Shown here one piece after another: positions 49,068-57,232 of a stretch of 64,000 nt of DNA. The stretch is from Chloroflexota bacterium (GTDB taxonomy: Bacteria > Chloroflexota > Dehalococcoidia > Lucifugimonadales > JACPQL01). The stretch's first letter is position 1. The number at the start of each line of letters is the position of its first letter. Location of the stretch: assembly GCA_016190445.1 (NCBI GenBank), contig JACPQL010000026.1:1-64000 (forward strand), in the 5' to 3' direction. Position numbers and translations under genes: made by a program. Below the pieces are notes generated by a model. It saw only the letters and a program-made list of their open reading frames with translations, was not told the DNA's origin and did no database searches.

Positions 49068-50726
49068 TTACTTGTCCAGCCAGAGCTCCTTGGCCCGCCA
49101 GAGGGCATCGGCGCCCCAGATGGTCTCGATGCCTTTCACATAGGGCCGGTAGCCGGTGTAGGTGCCCCGGTACCAGTAGGCGTAGCTGCCCAGGAGCTTG
49201 GACACCCACAGTCTCTGGACCTCGGCGTAGAGCTCCTTGCGCTTGGCGAGGTCAAACACCTGGGCCGCCTGGGTCACCAGTTCGTCCACCCGCTTCTGGT
49301 CCGCGTCCACCACGTCTCGGCTCTGGTTGTAGAAGCCCTGGCTGGTGATGGAGATGGTGAGCATGCCGTCCGGGTCCACCCGCAGCCCGATGGCGCCCGG
49401 GGAAAGCGGGATCTTGCGTTCCTCCAGGCTCACCCGCTGGTTCTCCCCCGACGACATGACGTCAATGGTGACATCAAACAGCCCGGAGGCGTTGAGCATG
49501 CCCTGCATCATCTCCGCCTGGATGGGCCAGTCCCCTTCCGCTTGGGTACTCATCTTCAGCTTGATAGGGGTGGGCAGCCCCGTCTGCTTTATGAGGTCTG
49601 CGGCGCCCTTCGGGTCGTACTTGGTCTGGACGTCGCTCAGGTCCGCGTACGCCCAGAGAGTATCGGGGATGGGGCCGCCCTGGGCGTTCTTGAAGGTGTT
49701 GAAGAAGACGGACTGGTTGATGGCCTCGCCGTCTATCAGCGCCACGATGGCCTTCCGCACCCGGATGTCGTCCAGGGGCGGGAGGTTCCGGTTCCATCTG
49801 AGGCCCCGCCAGCCGTACCCCATGAACTTGGAGATGCCCAGGTTTTTGTTCTTCTCCACCTGGGGGATGTTCTCCGACTGAAGCCAGGCGATGTCCGCCG
49901 TCCCTGCCTCCAGGGCCGCCACGCGGACCCCCGCATCCTTGATGACACTGTACCTGATGCCGTCCAGGTAGGGCAGCGGCTTCCGCCAGTAGTCCTGGTG
50001 CTTGCGGGTCTCGAAGAAGCTGCCCGGCTGCCAGTTCACCACCTGGAAGGCCCCGGCGCACACAGGTTCGGTGCGGAACTTGTCCCCCTTCTCCTGAAGC
50101 GCTTTGGGGGACATGATCATGCCGCCCCGCTCGGCCAGGTTCAAGATGAAGGGGGCGCTGGGGGCCTTCACTGTCAGTTTGATGGTCCTGGGGTCCAACA
50201 CCTCCATCTTCTGGATGGAACTGATCTGGGCCCTGTAGGCGAAGGCGAGTTTCGGGTCAAGGACTCGCTCCAGGGAGGTCTTGACGGCCTCGGCGTCCAG
50301 GTTGGTGCCATCCTGGAACTTGACATCTCTCAGGTGGAAGGTGTAGGTGAGCCCGTCCTGGCTTATCTGCCAGGAGTCTGCCAGCGATATCTTCGGTTCG
50401 GGCATGCCATCCGGAGTGAAGTTCACCAGAGGGTCACAGAAGTCGTACACGAAGTTGCGGTCCAGGCTCGAGGTCGTGGCGTGGGGGTCCATCCCCTTGG
50501 GGTCCTCCCAGTAGGCGGCCTGGAGCACTCCTCCGGTCTTGGGCCCCTTGGGCGTGGGAGTGGCCGTCGGCCTGGGGGTGGCCGTGGGTGTCGGCGTGGC
50601 CACTACTGCGGCCTTGGTGGGCGTGGGCGTTGGCGTGGCGGTGGGCTCGGCGCCGGCGCAGGCGGCCATCAGCACAAGGCCTACCACCGCCGCAACTGGT
50701 AGGAGCCACTTGAATCTCTTCCCCAT
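49068..50726 (-). CDS. Family 5 extracellular solute-binding lipoprotein 7
   Basis: A 552-residue lipoprotein (MGKRFKWLLPVAAVVG, LMAAC, Thr-Pro linker). LADSWQISQDGLTYTFHLRD, VNWQPGSFFETRKHQDYWR, DDIRVRKAIVALIDGEAIN and the tail AKELWLDK are nearly those of copy 6. The start at 50726 follows GGAGGTATGAA. As the most upstream gene it opens the seven-gene array in the direction of transcription. It has its own promoter with a good CRP-like site, and its own terminator. Confidence 0.93.
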   Translation of the reverse strand: MGKRFKWLLPVAAVVGLVLMAACAGAEPTATPTPTPTKAAVVATPTPTATPRPTATPTPKGPKTGGVLQAAYWEDPKGMDPHATTSSLDRNFVYDFCDPLVNFTPDGMPEPKISLADSWQISQDGLTYTFHLRDVKFQDGTNLDAEAVKTSLERVLDPKLAFAYRAQISSIQKMEVLDPRTIKLTVKAPSAPFILNLAERGGMIMSPKALQEKGDKFRTEPVCAGAFQVVNWQPGSFFETRKHQDYWRKPLPYLDGIRYSVIKDAGVRVAALEAGTADIAWLQSENIPQVEKNKNLGISKFMGYGWRGLRWNRNLPPLDDIRVRKAIVALIDGEAINQSVFFNTFKNAQGGPIPDTLWAYADLSDVQTKYDPKGAADLIKQTGLPTPIKLKMSTQAEGDWPIQAEMMQGMLNASGLFDVTIDVMSSGENQRVSLEERKIPLSPGAIGLRVDPDGMLTISITSQGFYNQSRDVVDADQKRVDELVTQAAQVFDLAKRKELYAEVQRLWVSKLLGSYAYWYRGTYTGYRPYVKGIETIWGADALWRAKELWLDK

Positions 50727-50764
50727 TTCATACCTCCGGCGGGACGACTCTTGAAGTGTGTAGG

Positions 50765-50815
50765 ACAATAGCACCGACATAAACGGTTGTCAATCATTGT
50801 GACGTTCGTCACGAA
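50765..50815 (-). promoter_or_regulatory. Promoter and CRP-like operator of binding-protein gene 7
   Basis: Minus strand: -35 TTGACA (50788-50793), 17-bp spacer, -10 TATTGT (50765-50770). On the plus strand TGTGACGTTCGTCACG fits TGTGA-N6-TCACA and lies in 50796-50815, two bases from the -35, closer than in the other copies. Confidence 0.7.
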
Positions 50816-51005
50816 TGTGCGGGCATGTGGGACTCGAAACGGCGACGGGTAGTGGCGTGAAGGTGGCCACAATGCGACTGATTACGTCACAGGCTCCCGC
50901 ATTGCCTGCCCCGGGCCGGCCCCGCCGGTTCCCTCCAGTCGCCCTGTGAGCTAAAATGATTGTTTAGAGTCCTAGCAAAGACCGACCGCGGGAAAGCAGG
51001 GTCAG

Positions 51006-51791
51006 ATGAGCAAGCTGGGAGAACGTCTGGAGAGGATCGGCAGAGGGAGCAGCGCACCCCTTGGGTTTGGGGCAGCGGTCAAAAGGGAGCGTCTGCCAGG
51101 GATTCTGTTCATAGGCACGGTGTCCAGTGACCACTCGGATGGAGCCCGGGCCCTGGCGGAGGGGAAGGCGGATGCCGCCCTGCTGCGCGCATCGGGTGAA
51201 AAAGGGGATGAGGTGCAGAGTGCGCGCCAGGCCCTGGGGGACACGCCGTGGGGTCTGTGGGTTGCCAGCCCCACTGAGGAGCGGATGGCCAGCCTCAAGG
51301 AAGAGGGCTGTGACTTCGTCGTCTTCGAGTCGGACCAGGTGACGGCCTCGGCGCTGGCCGACGACGCCATGGCCAGGGTGATGGCCATCAGCCCGGGGCT
51401 GGACGACCGCACCCTGCGCGCCCTGGAAGGCCTGCCCGTGGACGCGCTTCTGGTGCGACTCCCGGAGAAGGCCTCTCCCATGAACCTCAGGCACCTGCTG
51501 GACATCGGCGTGGTCAGGAGCATGACGTCCAAGTACCTGCTGCTGGAGCACCCCTGTCTTCCCAACTCCAAAGAGGTCGAGTTGCTCCGCGACGCCGGCG
51601 TGGATGGGGTGGTGGTGGACGTCTCCTCCGCTACGGCGGAGGAGCTGGACCAGTTCCGCCGCAGGCTCATGGACCTGCCCCAGAAGAAACAGAAGGCCGA
51701 GCGCTCTGTTGCTACCCTGCCCGCCACCTACTCCCGCATGGGCACGCCCCGCCGCGAGGATGAGGAGGAGGAAGAGGAGGAAGACGTCTAG
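51006..51791 (+). CDS. Conserved hypothetical protein, possible TIM-barrel fold
   Basis: A 261-residue cytoplasmic protein I cannot name. Alternating strands and helices (ILFIGTVSSD, WGLWVASPTEERMASL, CDFVVFESD, VDALLVRLPE, YLLLEHPCLP, VDGVVVDVSS) suggest a beta/alpha barrel. The C-terminus ends in a long acidic tail of Glu and Asp. The ATG at 51006 has only a weak ribosome site (CAGGG). It is the first gene of a same-strand run with an M50 protease, tyrA, aroA and gmk, which argues for a conserved cellular role. Nothing was recognised in the 279 bp between it and the last binding-protein gene apart from that gene's promoter. Confidence 0.75.
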   Translation: MSKLGERLERIGRGSSAPLGFGAAVKRERLPGILFIGTVSSDHSDGARALAEGKADAALLRASGEKGDEVQSARQALGDTPWGLWVASPTEERMASLKEEGCDFVVFESDQVTASALADDAMARVMAISPGLDDRTLRALEGLPVDALLVRLPEKASPMNLRHLLDIGVVRSMTSKYLLLEHPCLPNSKEVELLRDAGVDGVVVDVSSATAEELDQFRRRLMDLPQKKQKAERSVATLPATYSRMGTPRREDEEEEEEEDV

Positions 51792-51817
51792 CCCCGACGA
51801 CGGGCAACAACAGGCCC

Positions 51818-52495
51818 ATGCTCTTACGCGGAATAGACCAGCTAATTTCGGACCCCGTGGCCTTCCTTATCCAACTCCTGGCGCTGTTGGCGGCGTTGCT
51901 GGTGGGCATTACGGTGCACGAGTTCAGCCATGCCCTGGCCGCACGCAGCCTGGGGGACAGCACGGCAGAGCGCCTGGGACGGCTCTCCCTGAACCCGAAG
52001 GCCCACCTGGACCCCCTGGGGTCCATCATGCTCCTGGTGGCGGGCTTTGGCTGGGGCAAGCCTGTGCCCGTGGACCCCAGCCGCCTGCGCGGCGGGCGCC
52101 AGGGCATGGCTATTGTGTCGCTAGCGGGCCCTGTCTCGAACGTCGTCACGGCAGCCCTCCTTGCCATCCCGTTCAAGGCGGGCCTCCTGGCGCAGAGCAC
52201 CGGAGGCCCTGGTGGGGAGCTGGCGGCCTTCCTCCTCCTCGTAGTCGTCATCAACCTTGTCCTGGCGGCGTTCAACCTGATCCCGCTGTCGCCCCTGGAT
52301 GGCTTCAAGGTGGCGGTGGGCCTCCTCCCCCGGGACATGGCCCGCGCCCTGGCCCGTATAGAGCCGTACGGTCCCATTGTTCTGCTTCTGGTCATCATGG
52401 TGGACATCCTGGCTGGGTATGGCATACTTTGGCGAATCATCGGCCCGGTGGTAAACTCTCTTGCAAGAGTCCTGTTGGGACAGGGAGTCTTGTGA
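51818..52495 (+). CDS. Site-2-type M50 family membrane protease
   Basis: A 225-residue multi-span zinc metalloprotease. VHEFSHALAARSLGD gives the HExxH-type motif (HEFSH) and NLIPLSPLDGFKV carries the third zinc ligand Asp; this is the short YwhC-like form without PDZ domain. Several hydrophobic segments surround both motifs. It should cleave membrane-embedded substrates, for instance anti-sigma factors. It lies 26 bp after the hypothetical gene and 45 bp before tyrA. The start ATG has a poor ribosome site. Confidence 0.9.
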   Translation: MLLRGIDQLISDPVAFLIQLLALLAALLVGITVHEFSHALAARSLGDSTAERLGRLSLNPKAHLDPLGSIMLLVAGFGWGKPVPVDPSRLRGGRQGMAIVSLAGPVSNVVTAALLAIPFKAGLLAQSTGGPGGELAAFLLLVVVINLVLAAFNLIPLSPLDGFKVAVGLLPRDMARALARIEPYGPIVLLLVIMVDILAGYGILWRIIGPVVNSLARVLLGQGVL

Positions 52496-52540
52496 GAGAA
52501 GAAGGACTGGGCGGACCGGAAGAGTGCGGGAGGGGTAAGG

Positions 52541-53557
52541 ATGCAGCGAATAACGATCATCGGTCTGGGACTCATCGGCAGTTCCATTGGTCTGGCGCTG
52601 AAGAGGGCCGAACTGAGGGACACCCAGGTGGTGGGCCACGACACCTCGTCGGAGGTAGCCCGGCAGGCTGTGAAGCTGGGTGCCGTGGACAAGACGGAGT
52701 GGAACCTCCATAGTGCTGTCGAGGGGGCCAGCTTGCTGGTGCTGTCCATCCCCGTGCTGTCCATCCCCGACACACTGGAGGCAGTGGCTGGCTCCCTGGT
52801 GCGTGGGTGTGTCGTCACCGATACGGGCAGTGCCAAGCAGGCGGTGCTGGCATGGGCCGACAAGTACCTGCCGCCCAGCGTTGACTTCGTGGGAGGCCAC
52901 CCCCTGGTAGGTGCGGACACGGAGGGGGTGCAGGGCGCTAATGCGGACCTGTTCCGCAATGGCTTCTACTGCATATTCCCCTCACCGCGGGCCAGTCGGG
53001 AGGGAGTGAAGGCGGTGGTGGACATGGTGACCGCCCTGGGCTCTCGGCCCTACTTCATGGACCCCCAGGAGCACGACAGCTACACGGCTGCCGTGGAGCA
53101 CCTACCCATCGTGATGTCGGCGGCCATGGTGTCCGCCGTGGCCAAGAGCCCATCGTGGGGGGACATGTCCAGGCTGGCATCCAGTGCCTATCATACGGCC
53201 TCCAGCCTGGCAGGGGAGGACCCCACGGGCAACCTGGATGCGTGCGTCGCCAACAGGCAGGACCTGTTGCACTGGGTTGATCAGGTGGTCCTTCAGCTCC
53301 GGGAGTACAGGCGCATGATTGAAGACGACACGGAAGCCCTGAGCAAAGCACTGGCCGAGGCATACACGGCCCGTGCCCTCTGGCTAGCTCGCAAGGCATC
53401 GGGCTTCGTGGAGAGGTCGGGCCCGAGCCCGGAGATCCCGGGCTTTAGCGAGGGCATGATGCAGATGATGATGGGGGAGGCCCTGGCGCGGCGGTACCGT
53501 AAGCTAGACGAGCTGTTTGTCCGCCGGGATGAGAAGGACCGGAAGAAGCCCACATAG
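52541..53557 (+). CDS. tyrA: Prephenate/arogenate dehydrogenase
   Basis: A 338-residue NAD(P)-dependent enzyme of tyrosine synthesis. The Rossmann motif GLGLIGSSIGLAL (residues 7-19), VVGHDTSSEV, TDTGSAKQAVL, VGGHPLVGADTEGV (with the catalytic His) and AAVEHLPIVMSAAMV are typical of TyrA. No chorismate mutase or ACT domain is attached; the C-terminal extension after residue 290 is short. The start follows GGGAGGGGTAAGG. Its stop is directly followed by the aroA start, so the two aromatic amino acid genes are translationally linked. Confidence 0.95.
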   Translation: MQRITIIGLGLIGSSIGLALKRAELRDTQVVGHDTSSEVARQAVKLGAVDKTEWNLHSAVEGASLLVLSIPVLSIPDTLEAVAGSLVRGCVVTDTGSAKQAVLAWADKYLPPSVDFVGGHPLVGADTEGVQGANADLFRNGFYCIFPSPRASREGVKAVVDMVTALGSRPYFMDPQEHDSYTAAVEHLPIVMSAAMVSAVAKSPSWGDMSRLASSAYHTASSLAGEDPTGNLDACVANRQDLLHWVDQVVLQLREYRRMIEDDTEALSKALAEAYTARALWLARKASGFVERSGPSPEIPGFSEGMMQMMMGEALARRYRKLDELFVRRDEKDRKKPT

Positions 53558-54865
53558 ATGGACCGCACTGTCGCTTCGCCGCGCCGTTTGCAGGGGTCTC
53601 TTGTTCTCCCGGGGGACAAGTCCATATCCCACCGGGCGGCACTGTTCAACGCCATCGCCCACGGCACGGCGACGGTCCGCAATTACGCCACCGGCGCTGA
53701 CTGTGCCGCCACTCTCTCCTGCCTCCGTGCCCTGGGCGTGGCTGTCCGCAGGATCGAAGCTGGCGATGGTGAAGGCCCCGGCTACGCCATCGCTGGGGGC
53801 GAGCTGCACGAGCCCCTGGACATACTGAGCGCAGCCAACAGCGGCACCACCATGCGGCTGCTGGCTGGGACACTGGCAGGACACCCTTTCCTCTCCATCC
53901 TCACAGGTGACCGCTCCCTCCGGTCGCGTCCCATGGGCCGGGTGGTGGCGCCCCTTCGCCTCATGGGGGCACAGGTCCAGGGCCGCCAGGGCAACACCCT
54001 GGCGCCTCTGGCAATACGGGGTGGGGGGCTGAAGGGGATCGAATACACCATGCCCGTGGCCAGCGCCCAGTTGAAGTCGGCGCTTCTGCTAGCGGGCCTC
54101 TTCGCCGAGGGGGAGACCGTGCTGCACCAGCCCGCGGCCTCCCGTGACCACACCGAGCGTATGCTGGAGGCCATGGGCGCTTCTGTCCGGTGTGACGGCC
54201 TGACAGTGGCCGTCCGGGCGGGACAGCTTCGCCCCGTGGATGTCACCGTCCCCGCAGACATAAGCTCGGCGGCTTTCTGGCTGGTGGCGGCGGTGTGCCA
54301 TCCTCAGGCGCGCATCCGCGTGCTGGGCGTGGGCGTCAACCCCACCCGTGCTGGAATACTGACCGCCCTGCGGGCCATGGGGGCGCGCATCACCCTGGAG
54401 AACCAGCGAGTCCAGGGAGGGGAGCCGGTGGCGGACCTGGTGGCGGAGTCCAGCGACCTGGTGGCCACGGAGGTGGACGGAGACCTGATACCGCTGCTCA
54501 TTGACGAGGTGCCGGTGCTGGCCCTGGCCGCCTGCTTCGCTAGGGGCACCACCACGGTCCGCGACGCCTCGGAGCTTAGGGTCAAAGAGTCCGACCGGCT
54601 TGCCACCATCACCAGGGAGCTGGCCCGGCTTGGCGCTGATGTCACCGAGCTACCGGATGGGCTGGTGGTCCGCGGCACCGGGAGGCTGGCGGGAGCGACG
54701 TGTCGCAGCCACGGGGACCACCGGCTGGCGATGATGCTGGGAGTGGCCGGTCTGCTGGCCAGTGGCCAGACCACCGTGCAGGGAGCCCAGGTGGCCTCTG
54801 TCTCATATCCCGCATTCTGGGAGCATCTGGCCTCCGTGGCACAAGGCTCCGCCGGGGCGCCATGA
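53558..54865 (+). CDS. aroA: 3-phosphoshikimate 1-carboxyvinyltransferase (EPSP synthase)
   Basis: A 435-residue enzyme of the shikimate pathway that joins phosphoenolpyruvate to shikimate 3-phosphate. LPGDKSISHRAALFNAIA (with the substrate-binding Lys), NSGTTMRLLAGTL, GDRSLRSRPMGRV, AQLKSALLLAGLFAEG and LRVKESDRLATI are the family's substrate-binding motifs, and GDHRLAMM is near the end. The start ATG adjoins the tyrA stop. The last bases overlap the gmk start (ATGA). Cytoplasmic, complete length. Confidence 0.97.
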   Translation: MDRTVASPRRLQGSLVLPGDKSISHRAALFNAIAHGTATVRNYATGADCAATLSCLRALGVAVRRIEAGDGEGPGYAIAGGELHEPLDILSAANSGTTMRLLAGTLAGHPFLSILTGDRSLRSRPMGRVVAPLRLMGAQVQGRQGNTLAPLAIRGGGLKGIEYTMPVASAQLKSALLLAGLFAEGETVLHQPAASRDHTERMLEAMGASVRCDGLTVAVRAGQLRPVDVTVPADISSAAFWLVAAVCHPQARIRVLGVGVNPTRAGILTALRAMGARITLENQRVQGGEPVADLVAESSDLVATEVDGDLIPLLIDEVPVLALAACFARGTTTVRDASELRVKESDRLATITRELARLGADVTELPDGLVVRGTGRLAGATCRSHGDHRLAMMLGVAGLLASGQTTVQGAQVASVSYPAFWEHLASVAQGSAGAP

Positions 54866-55491
54866 TGGACCCTGCAAAGGACCAGCAGTGCATACCGGAG
54901 GATGGTCCTCTTCTTGTGGTGATCTCCGGCCCCTCAGGAGTGGGCAAGGACGCCGTTATCTCCCACCTGCGGAGGACAGGCCGCCCTATTCACGTGGTGG
55001 TCACAGCCACCACTCGTCCCAGGCGCCCGGTGGAGCGGGACGGTGTGGACTACCTGTTCATATCAGAGGAGCGGTTCCAGGAGATGGTGCGACGGGGCGA
55101 GTTCCTGGAGTACGCCCAGGTCTACGGGCGGTGGTACGGCGTACCCCGGTCTCAGGTGAGGGAGGCGCTGAGCAAAGGAGTGGACGCCATCGTGAAGACG
55201 GACGTCCAGGGCGCGGCCACCATCAAGAAAGGGGTGCCCGAGGCCGTATTCGTCTTCCTGGCGCCCCCGTCCATGGAGGAGTTGGAGCGCCGTCTCCGGC
55301 AGCGCAAGACCGAGTCCCCGGAGCAGCTCGCCCTGCGGGTCCGCACGGCCCAGGAGGAGATGTGCTGTCTACCCACCTTCGACTACGTGGTGGTGAACCA
55401 CAACGACCGGCTGGAGGAGACAGCCTCCCGGCTGGACGCCATCATCGCCGCAGAGAAGTGCCGCATACCGCCGCGCCGGGTGCAGGTATAG
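54862..55491 (+). CDS. gmk: Guanylate kinase
   Basis: A 209-residue enzyme that phosphorylates GMP to GDP. The P-loop ISGPSGVGKDAVI, the GMP-binding region TATTRPRRPVERDGVDYLFIS, GEFLEYAQVYGRWYGVP and TDVQGAATIKK, and the lid RLRQRKTESPEQLALR are present. It overlaps the aroA stop by four bases (ATGA); a second ATG follows one codon later. It ends the housekeeping operon. The last residues (CRIPPRRVQV) are a short basic tail. Confidence 0.95.
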   Translation: MMDPAKDQQCIPEDGPLLVVISGPSGVGKDAVISHLRRTGRPIHVVVTATTRPRRPVERDGVDYLFISEERFQEMVRRGEFLEYAQVYGRWYGVPRSQVREALSKGVDAIVKTDVQGAATIKKGVPEAVFVFLAPPSMEELERRLRQRKTESPEQLALRVRTAQEEMCCLPTFDYVVVNHNDRLEETASRLDAIIAAEKCRIPPRRVQV

Positions 55492-55539
55492 ACTGACCGG
55501 AGGCGCTCAAGACCCGGTAAGAGGCGAAACGAGTTGACG

Positions 55540-56493
55540 ATGAATCCCTTGAGCATTGTGCCAAAGGTCCACGATGATTACGCGCAAGACGCATCCATAG
55601 TCGTGCATCTTGGCAGTGCGCTGCCTTTGCTTAAGACGCTCCCCACGAGACTGTTCCGGCTGATAATAACGTCGCCTCCATATAACTTAGGGAAACAGTA
55701 CGAAGAACCGAAGGCCCTCAATCAGTATCTCAATGAGCAGGAGCAAGTCATTGAAGAACTCATTCGGTGCCTTGCGGACGATGGCAGTCTCTGTTGGCAA
55801 GTCGGGAATTTCGTCGACAACGGTGAAGTGTACCCCCTCGACACGCTGTTCTATCCCATCTTCAAGAAACACGGATTGAAACTGCGAAATCGAATTATCT
55901 GGCATTTCGGCCATGGCCTCCACGCGTCGCGTCGGTTCTCAGGTCGTTATGAGACTTTGTTGTGGTTTACGAGATCGGACCGTTATGTGTTCAACTTGGA
56001 CAAGGTTCGCGTTCCGGCCCAGTATCCGGGGAAGACTTTCTATAAAGGCCCCAACAGAGGAAAGCCATCAGGCAATCCTTTAGGCAAGAATCCATCCGAT
56101 GTGTGGACATTCCTCGCGCAGGAATGGGAGAACGAGCTCTGGGAGATTCCGAATGTCAAGGCAAATCACCCCGAAAAGACAGAGCATCCCTGCCAGTTTC
56201 CTGTGGAGCTGGTTGAACGCTGCGTCCTTGCGTTCACCCGGGAGAGAGATTGGGTGTTCGACCCCTATATGGGAGTTGGTTCCACCCTGATTGCCGGACT
56301 CATGCACGATCGGAGAGTGATTGGCTGCGACAAGGAAGCCGACTATGTAGAGATTGCGAAGCAGCGAATCCGTGACCTGTTCCTCGGCAGGTTAAAGGTC
56401 CGAAAGATGGGAACTCCTGTGTATGCACCTACCGGACGTGAGAAGGTCTCACAGATCCCAATTGAGTGGAAAACTGGAGATACGGATCAATGA
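55540..56493 (+). CDS. Type II DNA methyltransferase, probable N4-cytosine
   Basis: A 317-residue beta-class DNA methyltransferase. The catalytic motif TSPPYN (residues 44-49) comes first and the SAM-binding FDPYMGVGST near residue 245 later, the order of the beta group; Ser-Pro-Pro-Tyr is the form seen in N4-cytosine enzymes. LIAGLMHDRRVIGCDKEADYVEIA completes the SAM site. ATG 55540 is preferred; a TTG two codons earlier is possible. It overlaps the restriction endonuclease start by four bases. The gene is visibly less GC-rich than gmk before and tilS after, a sign of transfer. Confidence 0.9.
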   Translation: MNPLSIVPKVHDDYAQDASIVVHLGSALPLLKTLPTRLFRLIITSPPYNLGKQYEEPKALNQYLNEQEQVIEELIRCLADDGSLCWQVGNFVDNGEVYPLDTLFYPIFKKHGLKLRNRIIWHFGHGLHASRRFSGRYETLLWFTRSDRYVFNLDKVRVPAQYPGKTFYKGPNRGKPSGNPLGKNPSDVWTFLAQEWENELWEIPNVKANHPEKTEHPCQFPVELVERCVLAFTRERDWVFDPYMGVGSTLIAGLMHDRRVIGCDKEADYVEIAKQRIRDLFLGRLKVRKMGTPVYAPTGREKVSQIPIEWKTGDTDQ

Positions 56494-57059
56494 GGATTGC
56501 TGCCCAGTACTCTTTCAACGGTGGGCAGGCCGCAGTCGAGAAGAAGTATGCTCACCTTTTTGAAGACGTCGCTGACGCCGTCGAGACCGTGAATGCGGAC
56601 GATCACAGAACCAAGTCGAGCAAAGAGAAGACAATGCCCGGTCGGATGCTATTTAGCCCGAAGTCGCTGAATCGGGCGTTCGATGCCTTCTTTCTTCCGA
56701 GGGGTTGGGAAAAGAAGAAGGTCCCATCGGTGTACTCAACTCAGTACTATGTCACAGGATACAAACCCTCAGCGTCCGCCCGTGGCGCATTCCGCGAGAT
56801 GGACTTCGTCAAGGAAAAGCTGGGGGTGGAAGTTCAGTTCGGTAAGTATGCGTTCATGGTCTACAACGTCTGCGCCAAGATGACTATATTCCACAACCTG
56901 GGGTTCATTGACACCGGCATTGAGATTGTCCCAGTTAAGGGGTTTGCAGACCACATGTCCACAGGCGTGTCCTATTTTGAACAGTTCGTTTGGGATTTGG
57001 AAAAACGTGGCATTGCGGATATAGACATCCCCGTCTTAATCCTCGGTATCGACCGCTGA
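56490..57059 (+). CDS. BglII/BstYI-family type II restriction endonuclease
   Basis: A 189-residue endonuclease. MRIAAQYSFNGG, RTKSSKEKTMPGRMLFSP and REMDFVKEKLGVEVQFGKYAF match the BglII/BstYI family. Asp105, Glu114 and Gln116 show the same spacing as the BglII active site (Asp84, Glu93, Gln95), and GIEIVPVKGF and MSTGVSYFEQ continue the family pattern. It likely cuts a GATC-centred site such as AGATCT or RGATCY. The ATG at 56490 overlaps the methyltransferase stop (ATGA); an ATG at 56466 inside the methyltransferase gene is less likely. Low GC, like its partner. Confidence 0.88.
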   Translation: MRIAAQYSFNGGQAAVEKKYAHLFEDVADAVETVNADDHRTKSSKEKTMPGRMLFSPKSLNRAFDAFFLPRGWEKKKVPSVYSTQYYVTGYKPSASARGAFREMDFVKEKLGVEVQFGKYAFMVYNVCAKMTIFHNLGFIDTGIEIVPVKGFADHMSTGVSYFEQFVWDLEKRGIADIDIPVLILGIDR

Positions 57060-57232
57060 AGTCGCCCCCCGCGACCTGACGGTTAACAGCAGCCCACTTC
57101 CATGGCCGCTGAGCTACCTTGGAGAGACGTCCCGCAGCCCCCGTCCACGGGTAATATCGCTCCGCTGGTCCTGAAGGAGCGGGCACCTGCGAAAGAAGAG
57201 GGTCGTCTTCACAACGCCCTGGGGGGCAGCCT

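Noticed and set aside
50523-50660. GTGGGCGTGG-type tandem repeats as a CRISPR or minisatellite
   Set aside because: They encode the Thr-Pro linker of the lipoprotein in frame, as in every copy of the array and in the lipoprotein at 32377; there are no spacers.
48903-50702. 599-codon plus-strand open frame opposite binding-protein gene 7
   Set aside because: It mirrors the codons of the real minus-strand gene and covers a promoter and a terminator; similar shadows occur opposite every copy of the array.
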